NCBI RefSeq assembly: GCF_035658495.1 | Contig: NZ_CP141944.1 | Coordinates: 124,001-188,000 of the forward strand | Reading direction: 5' to 3' | DNA: 64,000 nt | DNA from: Novosphingobium sp. RL4 | GTDB lineage: Bacteria > Pseudomonadota > Alphaproteobacteria > Sphingomonadales > Sphingomonadaceae | Shown here: in pieces, positions 46,777 to 54,900 of the stretch | Position numbering within the stretch: the first letter of the stretch is position 1 | How the letters are laid out: each line of letters opens with the position of its first letter | Notes under the pieces: generated by a model | What the model was told of the DNA's origin: nothing | Databases searched by the model: none | The model's input: only the letters and a program-made list of their open reading frames with translations | Made by a program: the position numbers and the translations under genes

Positions 46777-46879
46777 TCACCGCTCCTTGCACCCGCCATC
46801 GTGATAGAGCGGCCTCGGTGCGAGGGCGAGAGGGATTTTGCCAGCGGCGCCGTTCATCGCTAAAGGCCCATTTCCGAAC

Positions 46880-48685
46880 ATGTCCGAAGCTTTCGTCCTC
46901 CTTGATGATGCGCGCCGCGAAGGCGCCGCCGATGCCCGGTTTTACCGGGCCGCGACCGAAATCGTCGTGGCCCGCCAGCCGCACGAAATCGCCCCCGCGC
47001 TGGAGCGTATCGAGCAGTTGGCGGCAAACGGACTGCATCTTGCCGGATATCTGACTTACGAGGCCGGCCTCGCCCTGGAACCGAAGCTGGCCGCGCTGCT
47101 GCCGGACCGGATCGGCGCTGCGGGACCGCTGCTGTGGTTCGGCGCCTTCGAGGGATACGAGACGGTTGCGGCCGCCGAAATGCCCGGCTGGCTGGCCCGC
47201 CATGCCTCGGGCGGACCGCGCGGCATCGGCCCGCTTGAACCGCAGATATCCAGCGGGACCTACGCCCGGGCCTTCGCCCGCCTGCATGACGCGATCGAGG
47301 CCGGCGACATCTACCAGGCCAACCTCACCTTCCCGCTGGCCGGACCATGGCATGGCGACCCGCTGGCGCTCTACGCCGCGATCCGCCCCTCGGCGGCGGC
47401 CGGGTACGGCGGAGTGATTCACGACGGCTCGCACTGGCTGCTGAGCTTCTCGCCCGAACTGTTCTTCACGCTGGAAGGCGGGCAAGTAACGGTCCGCCCC
47501 ATGAAAGGCACCCGCCCGCGCGGCAGGGATGCGGCACAGGACGAAGACCTGCGCGCCGAACTCGCAGGCTCCACCAAGGACCGGGCCGAGAATCTCATGA
47601 TCCTCGACCTGATGCGCAACGACCTCTCGCGCGTGGCCGCTGCAGGCAGTGTCCGTGTCGAGGATCCCTTCGCCATCGAAAGCTATCCCACCGTCCACCA
47701 GATGGTCTCGACGGTGCGGGCCGATCTGGCGCAAGGCAAGGGCGCGGTGGACATCCTGCGGGCGCTCTTCCCCTGCGGCTCGATCACCGGTGCGCCGAAG
47801 ATCCGCGCCATGGAACTGATCGCCGAAGTGGAACGCCATGCCCGCGGCCCTTATTGCGGCTCGATCGGCAGGATCGATCCTACTGGCGAGGCCGCGTTCA
47901 ATGTGGCAATCCGCACTCTGCGCCTGACGCCGGGCGACAACGGCACCGGCCGCGCGGTGCTGGGCGTCGGCTCGGCCGTGGTCGCCGATTCACAAGCGCT
48001 TCCCGAATGGCGGGAATGCCTGGTCAAAGGGGGTTTCGTGAGAGAGTCGGCAGGGGCATCCTCGCCCGCCAGTTTCGACCTGATCGAGACGATGTGCTTT
48101 ACGCCCGAAAAGGGCATTCCGCTGCTCGAACTCCATCTCGAGCGGATTCGCGCCAGCGCCGAAACGCTGGGCTTCAGTTTCGACCGTCACGCCGTGCGCA
48201 ATGCCATCCAGGCATTGTGCTTCGATGCCGATGCCCCCTCTAAGCTGCGCCTCGTCGCCTCGCGCAGCGGCGCCTACGCGCTCGAACTTTCCGAACTGCC
48301 CCCAGCCTTTGCCGGGCCGGTGATCGTGGGCGTGCTGCGCCTGCCGGTCGACAGCGGCGACTGGCGCCTGCGCCACAAGACCAGCGACCGCGGCTTCTAC
48401 GAGGCTGGCCTCGCGGCAGCCAAGGCGGCAGGCGCAGGGGAAGCCCTGTTCCTGCGGGACGACGGGCTCGTGACTGAGGGCACGTTCACCAATCTCTTCG
48501 TCGAACGGGACGGCATGCTGCTTACCCCGCCCCTCGCGCTCGGGCTGCTGCCCGGCGTGCTGCGCCGCTCGCTGATCGAGCAGGAACGCGCGGTGGAAGC
48601 GGCACTCACGCTCGACGATCTCGCCGATGGCTTCATGATCGGCAATTCGCTGCGGGGGCTTCTCCCGGCCCAACTCCTCAAGTGA
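46880..48685 (+). CDS. pabB: Fused aminodeoxychorismate synthase component I / lyase (PabB-PabC)
   Basis: This 601-residue fusion makes p-aminobenzoate for folate. Residues 1 to about 380 are chorismate-binding PabB: DIYQANLTFPLAG, PMKGTRPRGRD, TKDRAENLMILDLMRNDLSR and GSITGAPKIRAMELI. The remaining about 220 residues form a branched-chain-aminotransferase-fold PabC domain, with the PLP Lys in RHKTSDRGFYEAG and TEGTFTNLFVE. Such fusions are known in several bacteria. The start ATG 46880 opens a non-conserved N-terminus, while the frame extends upstream by 14 residues. It leads a probable four-gene operon. Confidence 0.94.
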   Translation: MSEAFVLLDDARREGAADARFYRAATEIVVARQPHEIAPALERIEQLAANGLHLAGYLTYEAGLALEPKLAALLPDRIGAAGPLLWFGAFEGYETVAAAEMPGWLARHASGGPRGIGPLEPQISSGTYARAFARLHDAIEAGDIYQANLTFPLAGPWHGDPLALYAAIRPSAAAGYGGVIHDGSHWLLSFSPELFFTLEGGQVTVRPMKGTRPRGRDAAQDEDLRAELAGSTKDRAENLMILDLMRNDLSRVAAAGSVRVEDPFAIESYPTVHQMVSTVRADLAQGKGAVDILRALFPCGSITGAPKIRAMELIAEVERHARGPYCGSIGRIDPTGEAAFNVAIRTLRLTPGDNGTGRAVLGVGSAVVADSQALPEWRECLVKGGFVRESAGASSPASFDLIETMCFTPEKGIPLLELHLERIRASAETLGFSFDRHAVRNAIQALCFDADAPSKLRLVASRSGAYALELSELPPAFAGPVIVGVLRLPVDSGDWRLRHKTSDRGFYEAGLAAAKAAGAGEALFLRDDGLVTEGTFTNLFVERDGMLLTPPLALGLLPGVLRRSLIEQERAVEAALTLDDLADGFMIGNSLRGLLPAQLLK

Positions 48686-48698
48686 TGTTGTCCTGCTG

Positions 48699-49880
48699 AT
48701 GCATAGCTCCGCCGCCCTCTCCCGCATCGCCCCCTCGGGGACGACCGCGATGACCGACCGCGCCATCGAACTGCGCGAATCCGGCCTCGACATCATCTCG
48801 CTTTCGGTGGGCGAGCCTGATTTCGCCACCCCGCCCCACGTGATCGAGGCCGCCAAGGCCGCGCTCGACGATGGCCAGACCAGATACACGGCAGTCGGCG
48901 GCACTTCGCAGCTCAAGCAGGCCGCTGCCCTGCACTTCGCGCGCGACCTCGGGATCGAGGTTCCTGCCTCGCAAGTGACGGTGAGCGCGGGCGGCAAGCA
49001 GGCGATCTTCCACGCCATGCTGGCCACGGTGAGCGAAGGCGACGAAGTGATCGTGCCTTCGCCCTGGTGGGTCAGCTATCCCGAGATCGTGCGCTTCGCG
49101 GGCGGCAAGGTCGTGCCCCTGCCAACCCTGGCGAAGGACAACTTCCGCTTCACGCCCGCCGATCTCGAAGCGCAGATCGGCCCGCGCACGCTGTGGGTTC
49201 TGCTCAACAGTCCCGGCAATCCGACGGGCGCCTACTATCCGGAAGACATGCTTCGCGGCATCGGCGAAGTGCTGCGCCGCCATCCGCGCGTCATGGTGCT
49301 TTCCGACGATATCTACGCGCCGCTCAACTATACGCTCGATGGTACAGAGGCCCGCCCGCATGCAACGCTGGCGAACCTCTGCCCCGATCTTGCGGACCGC
49401 ATCCTGACCGTCTCGGGCGTTTCCAAAAGCCACGCGATGACGGGTTTTCGCATCGGCGTCGCCGCCGGCCCGCAGTGGTTGATAAAGGCGATGGAAAAGC
49501 TCCAGTCGCACTCCTCGGGAAACCCCTGCTCTATCAGCCAGGCCGCCGCCGTGGCCGCCTTTGCCGGCCCGCAGGACTTCCTGGCCGAATGGCGCGAGCG
49601 TTTCCGCGCCCGCAGGGACAGGGTGGTGGCCGCGATCAACGCGATTCCCGGACTGTCCACGCCGACTCCGGAGGGCGCGTTCTATTGCATGATCGATGCC
49701 GCCCCGCTGATGGAGCGCTTCGGAGACGACGTGAAACTCACCCTTCACCTGCTGGAGCAAGGCGTCGCACTCGTGCCGGCCTCGGCGTTCGGCGGGCGTG
49801 ACGGCTTCCGCATCAGTTTCGCCGCAGACGACGCGCGGCTCGAAGAAGCGCTCCGGCGCATAGAGAAAGCATTGACGTAA
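48699..49880 (+). CDS. Class I/II aminotransferase (aspartate aminotransferase type)
   Basis: This 393-residue fold-type I PLP enzyme has SVGEPDFATPPHVIEAAKAAL, the NSPGNPTGA motif and the PLP Schiff-base lysine Lys243 in SGVSKSHAMTGFRIG. The C-terminal Arg that binds the substrate carboxylate is in GFRISFA. It resembles the alphaproteobacterial AspC/arginine-pyruvate-type group. Asp or aromatic specificity cannot be set from sequence. It starts 13 bp after pabBC and ends 1 bp before the next gene. Confidence 0.92.
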   Translation: MHSSAALSRIAPSGTTAMTDRAIELRESGLDIISLSVGEPDFATPPHVIEAAKAALDDGQTRYTAVGGTSQLKQAAALHFARDLGIEVPASQVTVSAGGKQAIFHAMLATVSEGDEVIVPSPWWVSYPEIVRFAGGKVVPLPTLAKDNFRFTPADLEAQIGPRTLWVLLNSPGNPTGAYYPEDMLRGIGEVLRRHPRVMVLSDDIYAPLNYTLDGTEARPHATLANLCPDLADRILTVSGVSKSHAMTGFRIGVAAGPQWLIKAMEKLQSHSSGNPCSISQAAAVAAFAGPQDFLAEWRERFRARRDRVVAAINAIPGLSTPTPEGAFYCMIDAAPLMERFGDDVKLTLHLLEQGVALVPASAFGGRDGFRISFAADDARLEEALRRIEKALT

Positions 49881-49881
49881 C

Positions 49882-50538
49882 ATGGAACTGGAAATCCTCT
49901 TCGAGGACGGCGAGGCGCTGGTCATCGACAAGCCGGGCGGCCTTCCGCTCGACACGCCCCGCGCGGGCGGCCGCAGCCTCGAAGACCGGCTCGACGAGCT
50001 GAAACTCGGCTTCCACCGCGCGCCTGCGCCGGTCCACCGGCTCGACCGCGACACCTCGGGCTGCCTGCTGCTCGCCCGCAACCCCAAGGCGCTGAAGCGG
50101 TTCTCCGCCGCCTTCGAGGAAAAGGTCGTCGAGAAGCGCTACCTCGGCATCGTCGCCGGGACCATCGCCGACGAGGAAGGCACTATCGCGCTCAACCTTT
50201 CCAAGGTCAGCACCGTCAAGGATGGCTGGCGCATGATCCCGGCCAAGAAGGGCAAGCCCGCCGTCACGCACTGGCGCAAGCTGGACGAGAAGAACGGGAT
50301 GACCCTTGTGGAATTCCGCCCTGAAACCGGCCGCACGCACCAGATCCGCGTCCATGCCGCTTCCGGTCTCGGCGTGCCGCTGCTTGGCGATCCGGTCTAT
50401 GGTTCGAGCAAGGGCGCGCCGCGCACCATGCTTCACGCCGCCGCGATCACGGTCCCACGCGGTGGTGACAAGGAGCCGATCGTGGCGGTTGCGCCCCTCC
50501 CGGCAGACTTCGCCGCGTTCGGCTTCAGCGATGAATGA
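49882..50538 (+). CDS. RluA-family pseudouridine synthase
   Basis: This 218-residue protein is a catalytic-domain-only RluA type with no S4 domain. The catalytic Asp55 is in HRLDRDTSGCLL, and the later strands include KRYLGIVAGTI and FRPETGRTHQIRVH followed by GVPLLGDPVYG. It isomerises uridines in rRNA or tRNA; the target is unknown. Its stop overlaps the next start (ATGA). Confidence 0.92.
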   Translation: MELEILFEDGEALVIDKPGGLPLDTPRAGGRSLEDRLDELKLGFHRAPAPVHRLDRDTSGCLLLARNPKALKRFSAAFEEKVVEKRYLGIVAGTIADEEGTIALNLSKVSTVKDGWRMIPAKKGKPAVTHWRKLDEKNGMTLVEFRPETGRTHQIRVHAASGLGVPLLGDPVYGSSKGAPRTMLHAAAITVPRGGDKEPIVAVAPLPADFAAFGFSDE

Positions 50539-50951
50539 GCGAGGTTGAGGAGACCATCGGCCGCGCCCAGGCGCTGGCGAGCGAAGCCTTCATCGCCTCG
50601 ACCGGCCCGGGCGGGCAGAACGTCAACAAGGTGGCGACGGCGGTCCAGCTGCGGATCAACGTCTATGCGCTGCGGCTGGCTCCGCCGGTCTTCGCACGGC
50701 TGAGGGAACTGGCCGGCAGCCGCATGACCTCGGCGGGCGAACTGATGTTCACCGCCCGCCGCTTCCGCACGCAGGAAGCGAACCGCGCCGATGCGCGCGA
50801 ACGACTGGCGGAAATGCTGCGCGATGCTCACAAACTGCCGGAAAAGCGCGCAAAGAGCCGTCTCAACCGGGTTGGCAAGGAGCAGCGGCTGAAAGGCAAG
50901 AAGCTGCGCGGCTCGGTCAAGGCCGGGCGCGGCAGGATCAGTTTCGACTGA
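50535..50951 (+). CDS. arfB: Alternative ribosome-rescue factor ArfB
   Basis: This 138-residue class-I release-factor-like hydrolase has the GGQ motif at residues 26-28 (STGPGGQNVNK). Its basic C-terminal tail is rich in Lys and Arg (ending KKLRGSVKAGRGRISFD), which inserts into the empty mRNA channel of stalled ribosomes. It releases peptides from stalled ribosomes independently of a stop codon. It overlaps the upstream synthase gene by 4 bp (ATGA). It closes the pabBC, aminotransferase, rluA-type, arfB operon. Confidence 0.94.
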   Translation: MSEVEETIGRAQALASEAFIASTGPGGQNVNKVATAVQLRINVYALRLAPPVFARLRELAGSRMTSAGELMFTARRFRTQEANRADARERLAEMLRDAHKLPEKRAKSRLNRVGKEQRLKGKKLRGSVKAGRGRISFD

Positions 50952-50954
50952 GGT

Positions 50955-51176
50955 TCAGTTGCGGGCGGGGGTGGCCGCTTCGCTGGGGCTGGATTTTCCC
51001 GGCTCTCCATGGGCGCCGCCGACTCCGGCAGGCGGTCGCCGCACCTCCAGCATCTCGGCCGCCTCGCCCAGCGCGCGGGCTTCACCCATGGTGACGGCGC
51101 CCGGGCCGGGTACCGAATCGGATGGCCCGCAAGCTGCCAGCGGCAGGACTGCGATCAGCAGGCAGGGAAGTCTCAA
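50955..51176 (-). CDS. Small hypothetical lipoprotein
   Basis: This 73-residue frame starts at TTG 51176. A lipobox (LIAVLPLAAC) gives Cys16 as the predicted acylated residue. The mature part is short, Gly/Pro/Ala-rich and probably disordered, including MGEARALGEAAEMLEV. I do not recognise a family. It lies 5 bp downstream of a DUF4112 gene and is convergent with arfB 3 bp away. The TTG start and short length lower confidence. Confidence 0.6.
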   Translation of the reverse strand: MRLPCLLIAVLPLAACGPSDSVPGPGAVTMGEARALGEAAEMLEVRRPPAGVGGAHGEPGKSSPSEAATPARN

Positions 51177-51181
51177 GGATC

Positions 51182-51571
51182 TCAGCCCTCGATCACCCGG
51201 GCATGGGGGTGGTGCCTGTCGATATGCTTGCGAATCATCTTGAGGTTCCGGCTATTCGAACGGAACATGAAGTCGAACAGGTCGCCCGCGAGGGGAATGG
51301 CGCCCAGCAGCGTATCCACGCCGACATTCGCGGTCATCCGCGCGAGTTGCCACTTCGACATGCCGAGATTGCGGGCTTCCCAGACGAGGTACATCCCCAG
51401 GACCGCCGAAACCACGTCTCCGGCCACCGGCACCAGCCCGACGACCGCATCGAGCCCCACTTTGCGACGGAGGCCGGGCAGGGCGATGGCGCGTTCCAGC
51501 ACATATTCGACCATCTCGACGCGGCGCACGATCGAAACCGCGTCAGCGCCCAGCGGCAGGTCCATGTCCAT
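51182..51571 (-). CDS. DUF4112 membrane protein
   Basis: This 129-residue protein from ATG 51571 shows two related amphipathic/membrane segments: GLDAVVGLVPVAGDVVSAVL and GVDTLLGAIPLAGDLFDFMF, both with the DUF4112 core pattern G.D...G.(V/I)P.AGD. A basic tail with RNSRNLKMIRKHIDRHHPH follows. Its function is not established. A TTG 48 bp upstream in frame (51619) would add 16 residues. It runs downstream of the peptide-binding lipoprotein and could be in its operon. Confidence 0.8.
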   Translation of the reverse strand: MDMDLPLGADAVSIVRRVEMVEYVLERAIALPGLRRKVGLDAVVGLVPVAGDVVSAVLGMYLVWEARNLGMSKWQLARMTANVGVDTLLGAIPLAGDLFDFMFRSNSRNLKMIRKHIDRHHPHARVIEG

Positions 51572-51640
51572 GCGGCGGGCGGAAGTCTGTCCAGTCGCCA
51601 AAGTCGTGGCACTCCTCAATCGGCATGAACGCCGTTCCGC

Positions 51641-53197
51641 TTATTTGGGCACCCAGGCCAGCGGCATCAAGGGGTGCCATCCCCAGGTGTTCGGCGCGAA
51701 ACCGGCCACGCTGCCACGGACCAGCGACCAGCGGATGGGTGTTCCGAAGGGAATGAAGACGTTGGCGGCAGTCAACTCCGCCTCGGCTTCGGTCAGCAGC
51801 GCCGAGCGTTCCTGAGGGGTCGCCGCTGTGGCGGCTTCGGCAACGCGGGCATCGGCATCCGTGGAACAGAGGCCGTGCCGGGCGCTGCAGGAAAGCCGAT
51901 TGAGGAACCATGCCGCCCGCGGATAGCGGGCTACGTCGTCAATCAGCAGGAGATCGGCTTCCTCGGCGCTGCCGGTTCGCGCCAGATGCACGCCGATCGC
52001 GGCGAGGTCGGCGGTCAGCCGGTCCAGCAGGATGTCCGATCCGCTGCCCACGGGCAGCCAGACCGTAACACGCGGACCGTTCGGAGCGGGAAGGGGCACC
52101 GGGGACGAAGCACCCCGCGCGCTCCGCACCGCCGGAGCCGGCGGTTCGGACGCGCCTTTGCCCCCCGAAGCCGCCACCCAGCGGCGTATCCGCGCGGTGG
52201 CCAGGCTGCGGCGCTCCTCAAGCGATTGCTCGCTCCAGCGTTCGCCTATGGTGCCGAGATCGCCGTCAAGGCTTGGCGTGACGATCCGCGTCGTCCCGGA
52301 CCAGCCGCCAAGGCTGAACGGTGCGATCAGGCCATCGCGGTCGATCGCCATGGACAGGGCTTCCCGGTTTGCAGGATCGGCAAGGAAACCCTTCTCGTTC
52401 ATTATCTTGAGGCCGAACAGCCCGACCACGGGATCAACCTGGATGGTGCCGCGCAGAATTCCCACCGAACGGGTCAGCGGAAAGTCCTGTATCTCGCCCC
52501 CCATCACCAGATCGACCGTGCCATCATTGAAGGCATCCACTGCAGCGGGACCATTCAGCGCCTGCACGTCGATCCGGCGTGTGCGCTGTGCCCAGTTCTC
52601 GATCGCGGGAAGCCCAAGGGTTGCGGGGTCGATCGGTGTCAGGCGCGCCGTCTGCCGATCACGCTCCAGCCGCATGGGCCCGGCGCCGCGCCGCTTGAAG
52701 GTCAGGCCGAGTTCGGGCTGCGCAAGCAGTTGCAGCAAATAGGGCATCGGCCTGTTCAGGCGGATTTCGACGACCCTTCCGGCCATTGCGCGAATTTCGT
52801 CGATACCGGCAAGGTCACGCGCCAGAGGTGTGTCGTCGAGCGATTTCAGTGCCTCTTCCAGCGACTTCTTCGCCGATTCGGCAGTCAGCGGATCGCTTGA
52901 AAGCCAGTCTCCGTCGCGGAGCCGGAAGATGTAGCTCTGTCCGTCGTCGGTAACGATCCAGCGGTCCGCCAAGGCGGGAATCACCCGCCCCTTCTCGTCG
53001 AAGGAAACGAGCCCCTCGGCGGTGGAGGCACGAATGAGCTGGCCTGCCAGGGGCAGATTGTCTCCGGCCTCGAAAGGATCGCCGGCAGCACCGATCACCG
53101 CGACGCTCAACGCCGAATTGTCGGAAGATCCGCAGGCGGCGAGCGCCAGCCCGGCCAGCGGGACCAGAGCCCGGAAGGCTTTGCGCGAAGCGAACAT
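51641..53197 (-). CDS. Extracellular solute-binding protein family 5 (peptide/dipeptide-binding lipoprotein)
   Basis: This 518-residue protein has a lipobox (LAGLALAAC) near residue 19. An SBP_bac_5-like domain follows, with LADRWIVTDDGQSYIFRLRDG and RLNRPMPYLLQLLAQPELGL as its typical N-terminal segments. Such proteins capture peptides for ABC importers, but no permease or ATPase genes adjoin here. The ATG at 53197 opens a normal signal peptide. However, a 270-bp inverted-repeat element begins only 10 bp upstream, and in-frame ATGs inside its left end (for example 53224) could give longer proteins. Confidence 0.85.
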   Translation of the reverse strand: MFASRKAFRALVPLAGLALAACGSSDNSALSVAVIGAAGDPFEAGDNLPLAGQLIRASTAEGLVSFDEKGRVIPALADRWIVTDDGQSYIFRLRDGDWLSSDPLTAESAKKSLEEALKSLDDTPLARDLAGIDEIRAMAGRVVEIRLNRPMPYLLQLLAQPELGLTFKRRGAGPMRLERDRQTARLTPIDPATLGLPAIENWAQRTRRIDVQALNGPAAVDAFNDGTVDLVMGGEIQDFPLTRSVGILRGTIQVDPVVGLFGLKIMNEKGFLADPANREALSMAIDRDGLIAPFSLGGWSGTTRIVTPSLDGDLGTIGERWSEQSLEERRSLATARIRRWVAASGGKGASEPPAPAVRSARGASSPVPLPAPNGPRVTVWLPVGSGSDILLDRLTADLAAIGVHLARTGSAEEADLLLIDDVARYPRAAWFLNRLSCSARHGLCSTDADARVAEAATAATPQERSALLTEAEAELTAANVFIPFGTPIRWSLVRGSVAGFAPNTWGWHPLMPLAWVPK

Positions 53198-53207
53198 CGG
53201 CACCGGC

Positions 53208-53477
53208 CTAGGTCGTAAACTCATGAACAGCATCATCGAGGCGCCCAAATGGCGAACAGCTCGGGCCGAAGCTGACGCCGGGCGGGCTGGTTGCCCGTCC
53301 AAGGCAGCTTCGGTTCGAGATGGAAGCCATTTGGGCGTCCCTTCGGGATTTGACCAAAATGGCCCATCGCTGCGTCGGGAAGTCTTGAAATATCGACATA
53401 TTCCATCGCCTTCCCTTCTTGCGCTGAGCCATTTTGCCTCAAACCTCGATGGTGCCGTTTATGAGTTTACGACCTAG
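53208..53477. mobile_element. 270-bp MITE-like element with 34-bp terminal inverted repeats
   Basis: The left end (53208-53241) and right end (53444-53477) are inverted repeats with three mismatches in 34. Each begins CTAGGTCGTAAACTCAT. CTAG may be a palindromic target or part of the repeat. Inside are two further inverted-repeat hairpins: 53242-53337, with CGCCCAAATGGC and its complement plus CCGAAGCT/AGCTTCGG, and 53355-53436, with CAAAATGGC and its complement plus GGGAAG/CTTCCC. No intact transposase is encoded. It fills most of the 370-bp gap between the peptide-binding gene and PilZ; nothing else is seen in 53478-53567. Confidence 0.75.
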
Positions 53478-53567
53478 TCCATTTCGGCAGATGCGCAAAT
53501 GGCCGGCAAGGCTCGGAGGCGAGTTTTCGTAAGGCTATCGGAAGCACGATCCGCAGCGTGACGCGAA

Positions 53568-53945
53568 TCAGACCTTGCGCAGGTTCTGGTCGGTCGACGT
53601 CACGGGTGCGTACTGCGCTTCGTAATTGCGCACGTAATTGGGTGCATGATCGGCCGCCGGAGCCGCGGTTGCGCGCGCCAGCTTGGGATCGATCTCATCG
53701 CTGAAAGCCACACCGAAGCGGTTTTCCTGGACCCAGGCCACAGACCCCGGAACCCAGCCGATATTGCGGATGTTCACCGAAACCACGGTGCCGCGCATGA
53801 CCTGCACGCCGCCTTCCCCCATCATGCCGCCCGCCGAAAGGTTGCGGACCTTGATGCGGTACTCACCCTCAAGGCCATCGATGCGCAAATCCGCCATGAG
53901 GAACAGGCTGTCGCGCGCGATATGGCGGTTTTCGGTTTCGTTCAT
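53568..53945 (-). CDS. PilZ-domain protein
   Basis: This 125-residue protein has RHIARDS near residue 7 (RxxxR-like), a strand LMADLRIDGLEGEYRIKVR, then NLSAGGMMGEGGVQV and VAWVQENRFGVAF. This is the PilZ fold order RxxxR then (D/N)xSxxG, which in many family members binds cyclic di-GMP. The C-terminal 35 residues look disordered. The start ATG 53945 fits this layout. It lies on the same strand downstream of dksA, separated by 197 bp, and could act in motility or polarity. That is inference. Confidence 0.85.
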   Translation of the reverse strand: MNETENRHIARDSLFLMADLRIDGLEGEYRIKVRNLSAGGMMGEGGVQVMRGTVVSVNIRNIGWVPGSVAWVQENRFGVAFSDEIDPKLARATAAPAADHAPNYVRNYEAQYAPVTSTDQNLRKV

Positions 53946-54074
53946 GAGGTCTCGTCCGGCATTCCGTCTGGCGGCGATGATATCACGAAGAACGGTCCGC
54001 GATAGCCACCGCACCCGCGCCCAAGGCGCGTTTCCGGTCGATACCTAAAGGCGAGTGGCAAAGAAAGCCTTAAC

Positions 54075-54117
54075 GCCCCGATCTGCCTGCAAGGGTTGCC
54101 GGCCGGTAGATCGGGGC
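54075..54117 (-). terminator. Hairpin downstream of dksA
   Basis: GCCCCGATCT (54075-54084) and AGATCGGGGC (54108-54117) form a perfect 10-bp stem with a 23-nt loop. On the minus strand it lies 25 bp past the dksA stop and is followed by a T-rich GTTAAGGCTTTCTTT. Confidence 0.6.
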
Positions 54118-54142
54118 TTCAAGCGCTGAAAACAGCCGAGAA

Positions 54143-54601
54143 CTATTCGTCCCGAGAGACTTTTTCGCGCCGCTCGTGCGCTTCCTGGGCCTCTACGGTC
54201 ATGGTCGCGATCGGTCGGGCTTCGAGCCGTCCAAGGCCGATCGGTTCGCCGGTCACTTCGCAGTACCCGTATTCGCCTTCCTCGATCCGGCGCAGGGCGG
54301 AGTCGATCTTGGCGATCAGCTTGCGCTGACGGTCGCGGGTGCGCAGTTCGATGCCCCAGTCGGTCTCGCTCGAGGCACGATCATTCAGATCGGGCTCACG
54401 GATAGGACCGTCCTGAAGCTGTGCCAGCGTGCCGGCAGAGGCATCGAGGATCGATTTTTTCCAGGCCAGCAGCAGCCGCCGGAAGTAATCCTGCTGAGCC
54501 TCACACATGTAGGTCTCGTTCTCAGCGGGAACGTAAGAACCGCCAAGCATACGCTTTGCCTTGGCGAGGACATCAATTTCGTCAGCTAGGGCCGTTGCCA
54601 T
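54143..54601 (-). CDS. dksA: DksA-family RNA polymerase-binding transcription factor
   Basis: This 152-residue coiled-coil protein binds the RNA polymerase secondary channel and works with ppGpp. The coiled-coil tip keeps the functional Asp and Ala (DLNDRASSETD). The zinc-finger segment reads YGYCEVTGEPIG then RPIATMTVEAQE, so only one of the four canonical zinc Cys remains. Loss of these Cys is common in alphaproteobacterial DksA (family knowledge). The start ATG 54601 is preceded by GAGATTCTCTGG on the minus strand; the longer frame adds 26 residues that do not fit the family. Confidence 0.93.
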   Translation of the reverse strand: MATALADEIDVLAKAKRMLGGSYVPAENETYMCEAQQDYFRRLLLAWKKSILDASAGTLAQLQDGPIREPDLNDRASSETDWGIELRTRDRQRKLIAKIDSALRRIEEGEYGYCEVTGEPIGLGRLEARPIATMTVEAQEAHERREKVSRDE

Positions 54602-54818
54602 CCAGAGAATCTCCGCACGAATCCCCCCGGCCTGCCTACGCCCTGCGACCCCGGATTTTTCCAGTGGCCTATACGGCAAACCGCGGTGGGCGGCCTATAA
54701 GACCGCCCCATTGCCTGCACAAGGCCATAACCATGGCAGTCCACAAAAAACCTGAACGCTAGTTCGGTTCGGGACGGTTTTGCTCCGTATCCCTACAAGG
54801 AACCTTGCAGATTTATCC

Positions 54819-54834
54819 TTAACCGTTTGTTGAC
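54819..54834 (+). promoter_or_regulatory. CtrA-like site upstream of the Sel1-repeat gene
   Basis: TTAACCGTTTGTTGAC matches the CtrA consensus TTAA-N7-TTAAC with one change, 67 bp before the ATG at 54901. It lies in the 299-bp divergent gap 54602-54900 between dksA and the Sel1 gene. Apart from this site and a nine-codon ORF at 54733, that gap shows nothing clear. Confidence 0.4.
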
Positions 54835-54900
54835 CATGCGCAGGTCACTGTTCCCTCATCGGGCCGCAGACCGCGGCAGAAATGTCTCGGGATACGAACG

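Noticed and set aside
53233..53442. Short ORFs within the inverted-repeat element, considered as a transposase remnant
   Set aside because: Both strands give similar C-termini (…EFTT) only because the ends are inverted repeats. No DDE or zinc-finger motif is present.
54733..54762. Nine-codon ORF (MAVHKKPER) upstream of the Sel1 gene
   Set aside because: It is too short to support, has no clear ribosome site and no terminator/antiterminator pair after it, so I did not call a leader peptide.
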